Counted from the stretch's first letter, positions 45,451-55,888 are shown. The stretch: 64,000 nt of DNA from Lachnospiraceae bacterium (GCA_910576335.1 CAJTIU010000001.1:1-64000), one strand, 5' to 3'. The notes: generated from the sequence alone by a model not told the origin. Made by a program: numbers and translations.

Positions 45451-45819
45451 TTAATAGTAAATTGCACACAGGTCAATAACATCCAGAAGTAAATTATATT
45501 GTTTCTTCGCCGTATCACTCATTTCATGATCCATTGGTGCGTTTTGTGAAAACACAGTTGCTGTGACATTTCTAGTTGGAGCTAAATGATACAGCATCAA
45601 TTCTTCTACTGTCATATCGAGAAGTTTCAATATTTTTTGTAAATGACGATCAAATGAACTCTTATTATCTATGCTTCCACTCAATAACTTATCAAGTTTT
45701 GGCCGTGAAATATCTGCTTTTGCCGCAAAGGAAACCTTTGTGTAGCCCAGATCTCTAATACAATCTTTTAACTTTGAAGCCACCAGACTTCTCTGTTCAA
45801 ACATTTCATCAAACTTCAT
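45451..45819 (-). CDS. XRE-like HTH protein of the ImmA/IrrE module
   Basis: About 122 residues from ATG 45819, eight bases after AAGGAGG. The helix-turn-helix is LGYTKVSFAAKADISRPKLDKLLSG (near residues 22-46). The C-terminal part is helical and short. It is the first gene of the module, 7 bp ahead of the metallopeptidase, and would be the repressor or antitoxin and probable peptidase substrate. Confidence 0.65.
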   Translation of the reverse strand: MKFDEMFEQRSLVASKLKDCIRDLGYTKVSFAAKADISRPKLDKLLSGSIDNKSSFDRHLQKILKLLDMTVEELMLYHLAPTRNVTATVFSQNAPMDHEMSDTAKKQYNLLLDVIDLCAIYY

Positions 45820-45936
45820 TATGATGACCTCCTTCTCTTTCTTCATTCTTATTATATGAAGAAAAAAAGAATTATCAATAGGAATGTAAAATATTTTTTT
45901 ACATTTTAACATTAGTATGGTAATGATGTGTGAAGA

Positions 45937-45992
45937 AAAAAATACAATCCTTATAGTTCATTTTGCTATAAGGATTGTATTCGTTTTATTTG
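45937..45992. repeat. 56-bp direct repeat with hairpin, right copy
   Basis: Nearly identical to 44030-44085, with one mismatch. Together the copies bracket the three-gene module. This copy overlaps the restored 3' end of the leucine-rich-repeat gene (stop at 45986). Confidence 0.85.
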
Positions 45993-48836
45993 TTGATTGT
46001 CAAATCACTTGTAATAATGCAAAAGGATTCTAATTTTGCTTTCACTGCACTGATCTGGTTGTCAATCTCCTTTTTTGTGTCATCTGCTATGTCAATTCGC
46101 TGGAGATTGATATACACATCACTGTCCCCAATGTCACGTTTTTTAACAGCTCACTGTTTGCACATATATATTCTCCAATCTCCGAGACGCTGTCCGGTAT
46201 TGCAATCGATGTCAGCAAATCACAATTCTCAAATGAATACTTTCCTATTGTTGTTATATTTTTGCCAAGATCCACACTTTTTAGACTTGCACAGTTGCGG
46301 AAAGCCGAATTTATGATACTTGCTGCAGCATCCTTTATTATAAGTTCTTCCAGTCCGGAGCCCGCAAAGGCCCACTTTCCGATTTCCGTCACCTCCAAAG
46401 GAATTTCCATCTTTTTAACACCGCTGTTTTGGAATGCAGAGGTTCCTACTCTGTTGACGGTTTCAGGAAGTTCAAGTGTTGTCAAAGCAGAACAATCTTT
46501 GAACGTTTTATCCGGAATCTCTGGAAGTTCCTTTGGCAGACAGATGTCTGTCAGTGAACTATCTCCATTAAATACATCATTTCCAAATGATTTTACGGAA
46601 TCTGACATTTCAATTTTTTTTAGATTCGTACATTGTAAGAAAGCCTCGTTTTCCAGTGTTTCTATTGTCTCAGGAAGCGTAATGCTCTCCAATCCTGGAC
46701 AATATGCAAATAACCCGTTTGCCACTTTTGTTGTCCCTTTTTCAAATGTAACCGTCTTTAATCCGTCACATCCGTAAAACGGCCCGCTTCCAGCGGTGTA
46801 GCCGGGACCGCCTTCAAAATAATAATAGGCATTCTTTGTCTCCTCAAGATTTTTCGGTATTTCTATCTCCGCCAGCCTGTCACAATAATAAAATGCAAAT
46901 GCCCCTATGCCCTTCAATGATTTTGACAACTTCACCCGGCTCAGTCCTTCACACTCCCCAAATACTCCTGAACCCATCTTTGTAACACTATCCGGTATCG
47001 TTATTTCCGTCAGTTTCTTATCTCTTCTAAATGCATCATTTTCGATTTTCGTAACACTGTTTCCAATCTCCACACTCCGGAGATTCGCACTTTCAGCAAA
47101 GGCTTCCTCACCGATCGTAACCACTGTATCCGGTATTACAACAACCTGAAGTATACAATTCTTAAAGGCTCCCTTCCCAATACCAGCGACCTTATGTCCA
47201 TCCAGTGTATCCGGTATGATCAGCACACCTACATTTCCTTTATAGCTTGTGATGGTTGCATTCCCATCTTCGTCAAGGTCATATGTATAGATTGTATATG
47301 GTTTCCATTCTTCGTCGAATCCTGTACTGCTTCCGTCTCCAAAACAGCTGGAACCATAGCGGGACAGACTGTTTGTAAAATACGAATAATCCTTTCCCCG
47401 CGTACAGGACATAACCAACCTCCGGTCTTCAAAATGCCAGGACATGCCGGATTCAAGATAGGCACTCCCCTTTACAATCAAAAGATCGATTCCCGCAGAG
47501 GCCTTCAAACCGATCGAAGCTTCTGCCTCTACCGTCGATGTAAAGCTCTTTTTCTTAAAGGACGTGAGCAGACGGAAATCGCCGCCCGATGACTGGAAAC
47601 CTGCCCCGAATCCGCCTGAGTATGTCACGATGATTCTTCCCTCTGCTGAAAAGTGTAACGTAACCTCAATCACTCCAACGCCGGCAATCCGTATCTGCCA
47701 AATCTTCACATCTTTTGATACACCGCCCATTTCTATCAGATCTGCAGACAGCGTACCGGTCACTGCCACATTCCCCTTCAGCTCTACATAATAGTATCCA
47801 TTCATTGAGTCGATCTTATGCGGAATTTTCAAGTCAGACAGATTTACGGCCACTTTTACAGAAAGACCATTTCCAAGAGGGATCTTAGTGTCTGCAATGA
47901 TGGAGTCTTTCGTCACCTGGATTCCATAGGTGCTGGAAGCAGCCCTCGCCTGTTTTTTCGTTTCCACATAGGTTGCTTCCATGTTCTCAGCACTCTCGAA
48001 CTGGCTCAAATCAGCATCTGCAATCCCTTCCGACTGAACCGACTTGATCGCAGTATCCTCATCGGCCTCTTCTGTTGTAATAACCACGGTATCTTGCGAC
48101 TTCTCCACAGTCACTGCCTTATACAGACAGGGAAAATCTGCGGGATACACGACAAATGTCTCGCCTTCTTTAACATCCGCGCCAGCTGTTCCGTTGATTG
48201 TGACAATGTCATTTTCATCAATGGAGACATCTGTCCCCTCCGGAATCACTCTGACATCATCGGCAAAGGTATAGTTGCCTGCCGCACCTGCATCAACCTC
48301 TGACTCCTTAAGCACACTGGCGGCATCCGCAAGCATCTGCTCTGCTTCCGCTGCTGTGATATCCTGTCCTGGCATAAACTTTCCGTCCACAAGGGTGAAC
48401 CATCCCCGGTTGACAGCAATCTGCGCATCATCCTGATACTGGGACTGGCAGTCCGCAATATCCGAAAAGGTATACCCGCCGTCACCCTCCAACTTATATC
48501 CCAGGCAATAGTTCAGCGTATGCGCAGCGAACTCCCGTGTCACTTTCTTCTCAGGTTCCGCTTTCTGTCCGGCTTCAATATCAACAACACCAAACTCCGC
48601 TGCAACCATAATATCTCTGTAATACTGCGAATCCGGCCCTATGTCGCAAAATAATCATCCGGATAATTGTCTTCCTCAACAGTCATCTCAAAGGTCTGGG
48701 CCAGCTTCTACAGCCAGGCTGCCCTTGTAATACCCTCATCGGCGGCTCTTACGTCAGTTGCTGTGAAGCTGCATACAAACAGCAAAACAAGCAGAATACC
48801 TAACAGAATACCTGCCTTATTTTTTCTCTTTTTCAT
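45986..48836 (-). pseudogene. BspA-like leucine-rich-repeat surface protein, broken in three places
   Basis: A signal peptide begins at ATG 48836 (KNKAGILLGILLVLLFVCSF). A TAG follows at 48710, and a frame change at an A4 run (48648-48651) leads into the long frame 48609-46087. That frame has an SLH-like N-terminal part (FSDIADCQSQYQDDAQIAVNRGW), a middle beta domain and about 11 LRR_5 repeats such as VVIPDTVVTIGEEAFAES. At a C4 run (46126-46129) the frame changes again. The next frame continues DSDVYINLQRIDIADDTKK and ends at 45986. Relatives are exported adhesins. Confidence 0.7.
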
Positions 48837-48946
48837 GTTTTTCTCACTCCTGTTTATTATTCTTTGATCTGCCCGGCAAATGGAACGGATACCTAACATC
48901 CTGTAATGATCTGACAGCAGACCGGCCAGTTCAATAGTTAAGCTTC

Positions 48947-48952
48947 ATTATA
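48947..48952 (-). promoter_or_regulatory. -10 element of the leucine-rich-repeat gene
   Basis: TATAAT on the minus strand, preceded by GGGGG and, 12 bp up, TTGACA; the spacing is too short for a normal pair, so only the -10 is supported. It lies 110 bp upstream of ATG 48836. Confidence 0.4.
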
Positions 48953-49100
48953 CCCCCTACTTTTTGTCAATATTGGCGGAATCAGAATTCACGGTAAACG
49001 CATTTCTCCCTTTTGTAAAATTCTAAACCGCACCGCAGACAGCATCGTCCTATTCATTAATGACGATTGTTTTTTATTATCCTCCAAATGAATCATGATC

Positions 49101-49129
49101 TTGACACAGGCATAAAATCGCGCCATACT
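49101..49129 (+). promoter_or_regulatory. promoter of the pyridoxal kinase gene
   Basis: TTGACA (49101-49106) and CATACT (49124-49129) are 17 bp apart, 100 bp upstream of the start codon. Confidence 0.6.
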
Positions 49130-49229
49130 ACATAATATACGATTTTGGCCACAGCCAACCATGCTGCACTGTAATAATCACAATAATGTCATCTGTCATA
49201 ATAACAGACCACTAAGGAGGAGACACAAC

Positions 49230-50096
49230 ATGACCAAAAAAATCGCAGTAATCAACGATCTGTCCGGCTTCGGACGCTGTTCGCTCACCGCCGCCATTTC
49301 CGTCATCTCGGCAATGGGCATACAGCCATGCCCTTTGCCTACAGCCATACTGACCGCACAGACAGGATATCCCAGCTATTATTTAGATGATTATACAGAT
49401 AAAATGGAACATTTCCGCAGAGAATGGAAAAAGATGGGACAGACCTTTGACGGGATCTACACCGGATTCGTTGCAGGCGAAGAACAGATCCGGCAGATCT
49501 TTCGTTTTATAGATACGTTTGACACTCCAGAAACCTTTCTTCTGGTGGATCCCGTCATGGGAGATGACGGAGTAAAATACGATATGTTTACACCGGAGCT
49601 TCTGCGTCAGATGAAAAAGCTCGTACAAAAAGCAGACATCATCACACCCAACCTGACCGAGCTCTGCCTTCTCGCTGACGCAGACTTCCACAGCATAAAA
49701 AGAATCACTGACACTGGAAAACTGCTTAAGACCATCCACAGCCTTGCACACTCTCTGGCCGAAGACGGGCCTGCCCACATTATCGTTACCGGCATACACT
49801 TTACGGATGAAACCGGGACAACGCAGATGGGAAACTACTATCTCTCAGGAGAACAGACAGCCCTGCGCGCATTCCCCTACATCGGACAGAGCTACTCCGG
49901 AACAGGCGACCTCTTCGCGTCCTGCCTCGCCGCAGGCATTGCCGCCGGAAAAGACATACCCTCCATAATTGAGACAGCCGGCAGATTCCTGGAAGCCTCC
50001 ATAGCAGACTCCGTAAAAGAAGGCGTACCGCGCAATGACGGGGTAAACTTCGAAAAACACCTCCACCTGCTTCAATCGGGGACACCCTGTTTTTAA
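49230..50096 (+). CDS. pdxY: pyridoxal/pyridoxamine kinase
   Basis: About 288 residues from ATG 49230, preceded by AAGGAGGAGACACAAC. The fold is ribokinase-like: NDLSGFGRCSLTAA near the start, LLVDPVMGDDGVKYD near 108, TPNLTEL near 138 and the anion-hole motif GTGDLFASCLAAG near 227 with its catalytic Asp. It phosphorylates vitamin B6 vitamers to PLP. Whether it is PdxY- or PdxK-like cannot be settled here. The last residues, SGTPCF, run into repeat-like sequence. Confidence 0.88.
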   Translation: MTKKIAVINDLSGFGRCSLTAAISVISAMGIQPCPLPTAILTAQTGYPSYYLDDYTDKMEHFRREWKKMGQTFDGIYTGFVAGEEQIRQIFRFIDTFDTPETFLLVDPVMGDDGVKYDMFTPELLRQMKKLVQKADIITPNLTELCLLADADFHSIKRITDTGKLLKTIHSLAHSLAEDGPAHIIVTGIHFTDETGTTQMGNYYLSGEQTALRAFPYIGQSYSGTGDLFASCLAAGIAAGKDIPSIIETAGRFLEASIADSVKEGVPRNDGVNFEKHLHLLQSGTPCF

Positions 50097-50136
50097 TTTG
50101 GGACGGGGCATTTCTCAAAATGCCCCGTCCCAAATT
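50095..50136. repeat. 42-bp GGGACGGGGC palindrome between pdxY and the sugar permease
   Basis: AATTTGGGACGGGGCATTT and its complement around CTC. It separates convergent genes and probably terminates both. Confidence 0.85.
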
Positions 50137-50143
50137 AGCCAAG

Positions 50144-50986
50144 TTAACCTTTTATGGCTCCGCTCATGAGGCCGTTTTCTATCTTGTCCTGGAAGAGTAC
50201 GTATGCGATGATGACAGGTATGGTTGTGAGGCAGATTCCTGCCATGGATGCGCTGTAGTCTGTGCTGTATTCTCCGAAGAAGGCCAGAAGGCCCATGGAG
50301 ATGGTTCCTTTTTCTTTGTCGGTGATGAAGATGAGGGGGAACAGCAGGTTGTTCCATACCTGGATGAAGTTGAAGATGGAGACGCTTATGATTCCTGGCA
50401 TGGACAGTGGGATGACCATCTGGAAGAATACCTGCCAGATGCCTGCTCCGTCTATGATCATTGCTTCTTCTAGTTCTGTGGGGATGCTGTTCATGAATCC
50501 TGTCATTATGAGTACGGTCATGGGGAAGCAGAAGGCGGAGTAGAGTAAGAGCAGCATTCCGTAGTTGTTCATAATTCCCAGTTTTCCGAATACGTAGGAC
50601 AGCGGAATCAGGACTGCCTGGATGGGGATCATCATGCCGGAGATGAAGAACAGATAGATGCCGGACTTTATTTTGAAGCGGAATCTTGACAGGATGTAGG
50701 ATGCCATGGTTCCGAACAGGCCTGAGATCAGGAGTGTCCCGGCTGCAAGCAGGATTGTATTCAGGAAGTATCGTCCGATGTTTCCTACTTTCCATGCAGT
50801 TATGTAGTTTTCGAACCGGAGCTGTTCTGGCAGGGAGATGAAGGAGGAAAAGATCTCCAGGTTTCCTTTTAATGAGCAGAATATGGAAAATATTAATGGG
50901 TAGACGTTGATTACTGCTATGGCAAGGAATATGAGAAATCCGATCTTATGTCCCAGTGTGTGTACTCTTTTTTCAGCTTTTTTCAA
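50144..50986 (-). CDS. carbohydrate ABC transporter permease, MalG type
   Basis: A 280-residue permease with six transmembrane helices. The EAA loop is LEEAMIIDGAGIWQVFFQMVIPL near residue 187, and the protein ends DKIENGLMSGAIKG, the usual MalG-type tail. It pairs with the permease at 51154 and the binding protein at 52309. The 168 bp between the two permease genes is T-rich with TTTTCTTAATTCTCTA-type repeats and no gene. Confidence 0.92.
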   Translation of the reverse strand: MKKAEKRVHTLGHKIGFLIFLAIAVINVYPLIFSIFCSLKGNLEIFSSFISLPEQLRFENYITAWKVGNIGRYFLNTILLAAGTLLISGLFGTMASYILSRFRFKIKSGIYLFFISGMMIPIQAVLIPLSYVFGKLGIMNNYGMLLLLYSAFCFPMTVLIMTGFMNSIPTELEEAMIIDGAGIWQVFFQMVIPLSMPGIISVSIFNFIQVWNNLLFPLIFITDKEKGTISMGLLAFFGEYSTDYSASMAGICLTTIPVIIAYVLFQDKIENGLMSGAIKG

Positions 50987-51153
50987 ATTATCCCTTCTTT
51001 CTATACAGATTTATATTGATAGAGATTTGTCTGTTTTTATAGCATGCTATATATTTCATTCGCTTATTATGATTATTTTCAGCACTCTGTATTTTTCTTA
51101 ATTCTCTATGCTTTTCTTAATTTTCTGTGCTTTTCTAATCCTCTGTATTTTTC

Positions 51154-52050
51154 TTAATACTCAATGCTTTCTCGTTTGTTCATGAGGCGCAGGCTTATGA
51201 CGGATACCAGGGCACTTAATATGAAGATAATTGTGGCAATTGCGCTTCCTGTTCCGTAATGGCCATAACGGTAGGATTCATTGTACATCAGCAGTGCAGG
51301 TACGATCGTGGAATTGTCTGTACCACCGGAGGGAGTCAGTATGTAAACCGTATCAAAGATCTTCAATACGCCTGTTATGACCATGATCACGGACATTTTG
51401 ACGGAATCCCAGAGCATAGGGATGTACAGATACCAGACCTTCCGGATTCCTGTGGCTCCGTCCATCTCGCCTGCCTCGATTACGGAATCCGGGATCGCGG
51501 TGAGACCGGCCAGGCAGATGATCATGTAATAACCTACACTGGTCCAGGTGCTGACGATGATCAGGGCCGGCAGGGATGTTTCCGGGTCTACAAGCCACTG
51601 TCTGGCCAGATCCGGCAGTCCGGCATGGATCAGCAGGGTATTGAGGATTCCCTTATCTGTGGGAAAATAGATGAAGTTCCACAGAAGAGCCACTGCGGTC
51701 ACGGACAGTATCATGGGGATAAAAAAGGAGGCCTTGAAAAACCGTTTAAAATGTGTAAATTTATGTACCAGCAGTCCCAGTGCGAAACCTAAGGGAACCT
51801 GGAGTATGACACTGGCGATTACATATAGAAACACATTTTTCAGGGATTTTAAAAATATTTCGTTGCGGAACAGGTTCACAAAGTTATCCAGCCCCACGAA
51901 TTCCAGGGGGACGGACTGGATTCCCGGCCATTCATGGAAGGAAAAGTAGATGGTCATGAGAACCGGAATCACTTCAAAACACAGATATATAAAGAATGCC
52001 GGAAATAAAAAGATGCATATGATTTTTTTATTTTTTCTGATTTTCTCCAA
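51154..52050 (-). CDS. carbohydrate ABC transporter permease, MalF/UgpA type
   Basis: A 298-residue permease with six transmembrane helices, the N-terminal IFLFPAFFIYLCFEVIPVL, and the coupling loop VIEAGEMDGATGIRKVWYLYIPM near residue 190. It forms the channel with the 50144 product. No ATPase is encoded nearby; such importers usually share an MsmK-like ATPase. Confidence 0.92.
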   Translation of the reverse strand: MEKIRKNKKIICIFLFPAFFIYLCFEVIPVLMTIYFSFHEWPGIQSVPLEFVGLDNFVNLFRNEIFLKSLKNVFLYVIASVILQVPLGFALGLLVHKFTHFKRFFKASFFIPMILSVTAVALLWNFIYFPTDKGILNTLLIHAGLPDLARQWLVDPETSLPALIIVSTWTSVGYYMIICLAGLTAIPDSVIEAGEMDGATGIRKVWYLYIPMLWDSVKMSVIMVITGVLKIFDTVYILTPSGGTDNSTIVPALLMYNESYRYGHYGTGSAIATIIFILSALVSVISLRLMNKRESIEY

Positions 52051-52079
52051 GAGAAATTACTCCTTTCATTTTACTGATA

Positions 52080-52272
52080 CAGATACCGTGCAATCTAGTA
52101 TAACCCGCACTAATTAACCGTACGTTTCACTTGTCTAAATTTCCATCTGCCGCGTTGTCGTCAATCGGCGCAGCCACCGCTACGCCTCGTCCCTCCGCCT
52201 TGCAGGCTGAAAATTTATCCTGCGTGAAACGTATCGGTAATTAGTGTGGGTTATACTAGCGCACGGTATCTG
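52080..52272. repeat. 193-bp MITE-like inverted-repeat element in the sugar operon
   Basis: The ends are CAGATACCGTGC (52080-52091) and GCACGGTATCTG (52261-52272). Imperfect pairing continues inward for about 50 bp on each side (CTAGTATAACCC, ACTAATTA, ACGTTTCAC). It separates the binding-protein gene from the permease genes, so its transcript would form a long hairpin between them. Confidence 0.75.
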
Positions 52273-52308
52273 TGAAATCCATCTGGTATGATCTGCAAAC
52301 AGGCTGAT

Positions 52309-53664
52309 TTACTTTGGACGGTTGGCGTCTATGTCTGCCTGGATTGCTTTTGCTGTTTCTTCCGGGGAATTGGAAAGCATCATATTCAGAATTCCGTTCC
52401 GGGACACGTCCACCAGTGTTGCGCATTTATCATAGTCAAAATACTCCCCTACAGAATTGGTAATGGTGTCAGTGTAGGAAACCATGTCCTTGAAGATCTG
52501 CGGTGCATTCTCTGGCGCTGTGATATTTTTATAAGGCGCAACTCTCATAGCCGCGTCCATTCTCTCCTGGATTGCCTCGGGCGTTGTCATGTATTTTACT
52601 AGCTTTAATGTTGCATCTTTTTCTGCGTCATCCATTGTGCCGGAAAGCATCCATCCGGAGGTGTATACGACTCTCGTATCCTTGTATTCCGGCTTGTCCT
52701 CAAAGTATGGAAAGGGGAAGAAGGAGATATCGTCCAGGATCTCGGAATCTGTGTTGTACATTTCCGGGATAATGGGGCTGCTGTGGGAGATCATGGCCAC
52801 CTCTCCTGTCAGAAACTGGCTCATCTGCGTATTCACATCAATTCCTTCAAACCCATCCATGAAAGCCTTCTTTTCCTTTAGATCCTTTGTAATCTGAAGA
52901 CACTCTACCACATCATCATCTGTCCAGCTCTTATCTCCTACGCCAAGTGCGCGGATTCCTTCTGTACCGATTCGCTTTGCCAGAATATTATTGAAAATAT
53001 GTCCCATAACCCAGGTATCCTTTCCGCCAACACCAATTGGGGTAATGCCTGCGTCATTGAGCTTTTTGACTGCCTCGTAAAAATCATCCATTGTCTCAGG
53101 AGTCTCTGTGATTCCTGCCTTTTTGAAGAGCTCTTTATTATAAAATACTCCGTCAACATTCAGCTCATTCGGAAGTGCATAGATGCCTTCCACTCCATAG
53201 CCGTCCAGGCGGTATGTGTCTAACGCACCGTCAAGAAAGGCATCCTTCCATGACGGGTCTTCTTCCAGCGCCTCGGTCAGATCAAGAAGCACGCCGCTCT
53301 GCGCCCACTCTGTAAGTCCGGCGATTGCAGGATAATAGAAGATATTCGGCGTCTCCCCGGTGGAAATGGCAACCTTAAGCTTATTGTTATAGGCTGCTTC
53401 CTCATAGACCGAATCATTCTGGACTTCAATATCCGGATTGTCCTTCATGAATGCTGCAATCTGATCCTCATATACCTTCGCCACGGGGGTATCGCCGCTG
53501 TCACGGCTCATAAATGTAATCTTTACCTTTGCTTTGCTGCTTTGTGCATCACTGCTGCTGTCTGAGGAAGAATTTCCGTTGCCACTTCCTCCGGAACAGC
53601 CTGCAAGGGAACCCACAAGCATCACTGTCAGTAAACCGCTTAATAATCTGTTTCTCATACTCAT
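52309..53664 (-). CDS. extracellular sugar-binding lipoprotein
   Basis: A 451-residue solute-binding protein (SBP family 1). Its lipoprotein signal ends LVGSLAGCSGG with the modified Cys near residue 23, followed by a Ser/Gly/Asn-rich linker. The mature part has KITFMSRDSGDTPVAKVYED, YALPNELNVDGVFYNKELFKK and GWMLSGT. It presents an oligosaccharide to the permeases at 51154 and 50144. The substrate is unknown, but the adjacent glycoside hydrolase gives a clue. ATG 53664 follows AGGAGGATGAAAAAGT. Confidence 0.93.
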   Translation of the reverse strand: MSMRNRLLSGLLTVMLVGSLAGCSGGSGNGNSSSDSSSDAQSSKAKVKITFMSRDSGDTPVAKVYEDQIAAFMKDNPDIEVQNDSVYEEAAYNNKLKVAISTGETPNIFYYPAIAGLTEWAQSGVLLDLTEALEEDPSWKDAFLDGALDTYRLDGYGVEGIYALPNELNVDGVFYNKELFKKAGITETPETMDDFYEAVKKLNDAGITPIGVGGKDTWVMGHIFNNILAKRIGTEGIRALGVGDKSWTDDDVVECLQITKDLKEKKAFMDGFEGIDVNTQMSQFLTGEVAMISHSSPIIPEMYNTDSEILDDISFFPFPYFEDKPEYKDTRVVYTSGWMLSGTMDDAEKDATLKLVKYMTTPEAIQERMDAAMRVAPYKNITAPENAPQIFKDMVSYTDTITNSVGEYFDYDKCATLVDVSRNGILNMMLSNSPEETAKAIQADIDANRPK

Positions 53665-53703
53665 ACTTTTTCATCCTCCTTTAATAAATGAACTCATTGG
53701 TGT

Positions 53704-55737
53704 CTATTTCAGAAAATCTATGACGCACATCTGGTGACCCTCTATCTCTGGAATGGTAAATTCCACTGTATTTTCCTCCTCCCTGAATGGTAATTCCTCC
53801 ATAGATGGAGCGAGATAGATTCTCCTGACCCTCTTTTCCTTTCGTAAAATGATCTTTAAATTATATAATGGGACAACATCTTCAACAATATCCAGGAGTC
53901 TGCATTTTCTCTCTGGAATGTAATACAGAATATGTAAAATCTGCCGGCTCTTTTCCTTTTGCTCCATCAGATTTGTAATGACTCCTGACGGGCCGCTGTG
54001 GGAGACAAGCTGTATGGGCAGAAGCCGGCGCAGTTCATTCTGGAAGAGCACCTTGTACCAGTGGGGCGCTGTTTTCTGATAGGTGGAGAAAATGGGGTGG
54101 ATAAAGTATGCTGTGCTCTTTGTCTCCACCACTGCGGGGTAGCACTCCTTTCTTGCTGACGGGGAATGAAGGTGTGAGCAGAAGGTATCCTTCTCCCTGT
54201 TAAATACCGGACGTACTGCCATCTGAACATATTCTGCATTTTCTTTAGCTTCCACCCATGTGCCGCAGTCGTACATTACATGCTCCGCATCTGCAAGTCC
54301 TTCTGCCAGGTGAGCCTGGGGTTTCATGAAGTCCGGGCTGTAGGGCGCCTTTCCTTTGTAACGGACAGCAAGCTCTTTCACCATAAACCGGGTCTTCTGG
54401 ATGTCGAGCCCTGATTCCCCGGTGCAGATGACCTTGCCGCCCATGCTGATATAGGAGCCAAGCTTTGTCTTTAATTCTTCATCTACCGGTATGACGTCCG
54501 GCAGGATCAGCAGCCGGTATCTGCCGAAATCCGACTGGCTGTCTATAAAGTCAAATTGCTGGCTTAATTCCATAAGCATCCTGGCGGTTCCCTCAGAGGC
54601 GCCTGGGATCTCACCGGCTTTTCCTGTCCCAAAGAACTCCTCAGCCGTAAAGACACCGATCTCGGTCACCGGGACTGCTCCCTCGCACCAGGGCTCCTTG
54701 TCTTTTACTGACCCATATACCTCTCCGATCTGACGGTACATGTCTTGATTCAGAACACCCCAGTAATCCATCTGGTCTCCTATGGTACATTTACAGCCAT
54801 TTGCCAGCATGGAAAAGACCTCATATTCCATTGCCGCCTGATTACGGAAGGCGTGGAAGTCTCCCCATTCCGTATGAAATCTGCTGGTAAGTCCCAGGCA
54901 CTCTTTCCCAAAGTTCCGCATATATTTTGCGGACACGGGGAAATCAAGATATCCCCACTCCACTCCCGGAAGAGATTCGAAGGAAAAATAGCTGTAATCC
55001 TTTGCCGCCGGTTTATCCAGATAACCTACATGCCCTTTGTTATAGCAGACATAAAAGTCCGGATTATATGACTTTGCAAAAGCTGTCAGGTCCTCCACCA
55101 TCTCATAATAGGTCATCTGTGCGAAGCGCCTCCTGTCCCTGGCTATCCGGGGATCCATTCCATTTTCCCTCATTCTCCTCTGACACTCGGGGCAGCAGCA
55201 TTCATTCATAAATGCCGCATCATACCATACTCCTTCTGCCGGTATCGTCTCCAGTACCTCGCCAAACTGCTCCTTTAGAAAATCCCGGTATGCTGTATTG
55301 ACACAGAGATTTTTATAAAAGCCCGGCTCAAAATACCCAAGTCCTTTATAATCCTGCAGGGCGCCATGTTCATCAATGCAGATCCACTCGGGATGCATGT
55401 CCGCCGCCCGTTTATTCCAGCGGATCGTTGTATACAGATTCACCTTGATCCCATGCCTGTGGCAGGCCTCTGTCTGTTCTCTTAAAAGATCCCTGTGCAC
55501 CAGATGCGGGTGTACCATTTGGGGAAATTTCTTCGAGTCATAATAGAGCATCCCGTGGTGGCAGCAGCTGAATAATGTGACGGAATTCACATGGGCTGCC
55601 TCCAGTGTGGAAGCAAATTCCTCTGCGTCAAAGTCTGCACATACGCCTTCAATCTTCTCACTTGTGTGGAAATCCAGATGAATCTGTCTGGATGGAACAC
55701 CTTGTCTATTTTCATTTTGGTTCTCCTTATTCCCCAC
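53704..55737 (-). CDS. glycoside-hydrolase-like protein with amidotransferase-like middle domain
   Basis: A 677-residue protein from GTG 55737, eight bases after GGAGGG. Residues 15-330 form a TIM-barrel-like domain (HVNSVTLFSCCHHGMLYYDSK, GVWYDAAFMNECCCPECQRRM, GVEWGYLDFPVS), resembling the hypothetical GHL6/alpha-amylase superfamily. Residues 350-480 resemble the beta-galactosidase trimerisation fold (YRLLILPDVIPVDEELKTKL, GGKVICTGESGLD). No signal peptide, so it acts on imported sugar. The reaction is not proven; likely acids include Asp in WYDAAF. Clustered with the sugar transporter. Confidence 0.75.
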   Translation of the reverse strand: MGNKENQNENRQGVPSRQIHLDFHTSEKIEGVCADFDAEEFASTLEAAHVNSVTLFSCCHHGMLYYDSKKFPQMVHPHLVHRDLLREQTEACHRHGIKVNLYTTIRWNKRAADMHPEWICIDEHGALQDYKGLGYFEPGFYKNLCVNTAYRDFLKEQFGEVLETIPAEGVWYDAAFMNECCCPECQRRMRENGMDPRIARDRRRFAQMTYYEMVEDLTAFAKSYNPDFYVCYNKGHVGYLDKPAAKDYSYFSFESLPGVEWGYLDFPVSAKYMRNFGKECLGLTSRFHTEWGDFHAFRNQAAMEYEVFSMLANGCKCTIGDQMDYWGVLNQDMYRQIGEVYGSVKDKEPWCEGAVPVTEIGVFTAEEFFGTGKAGEIPGASEGTARMLMELSQQFDFIDSQSDFGRYRLLILPDVIPVDEELKTKLGSYISMGGKVICTGESGLDIQKTRFMVKELAVRYKGKAPYSPDFMKPQAHLAEGLADAEHVMYDCGTWVEAKENAEYVQMAVRPVFNREKDTFCSHLHSPSARKECYPAVVETKSTAYFIHPIFSTYQKTAPHWYKVLFQNELRRLLPIQLVSHSGPSGVITNLMEQKEKSRQILHILYYIPERKCRLLDIVEDVVPLYNLKIILRKEKRVRRIYLAPSMEELPFREEENTVEFTIPEIEGHQMCVIDFLK

Positions 55738-55847
55738 TTCTTATCCCTCCCTCCTTTGCTTTTGTGATGAAACCATTATATAAATTCCTTCCCTTTTCGT
55801 GAATGAAAAATTTTTAGAGCGCCTGTAATATTTTTGGTTAAATAAAC

Positions 55848-55885
55848 AAAAGAGTCTCGCACATTTTCACATGCGAAACTCTTTT
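55848..55885 (-). terminator. terminator after the AraC response regulator
   Basis: AAAGAGTCTCGCA (55848-55861) pairs with TGCGAAACTCTTTT (55872-55885), immediately beyond the regulator's stop at 55889. The gap 55745-55888 holds no gene. Confidence 0.75.
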
Positions 55886-55888
55886 ACC

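Noticed and set aside
50115..50795. 226-residue minus-strand frame overlapping the MalG-type permease
   Set aside because: It is a shifted frame of the permease gene, rich in His, Arg and Pro, with no motif.
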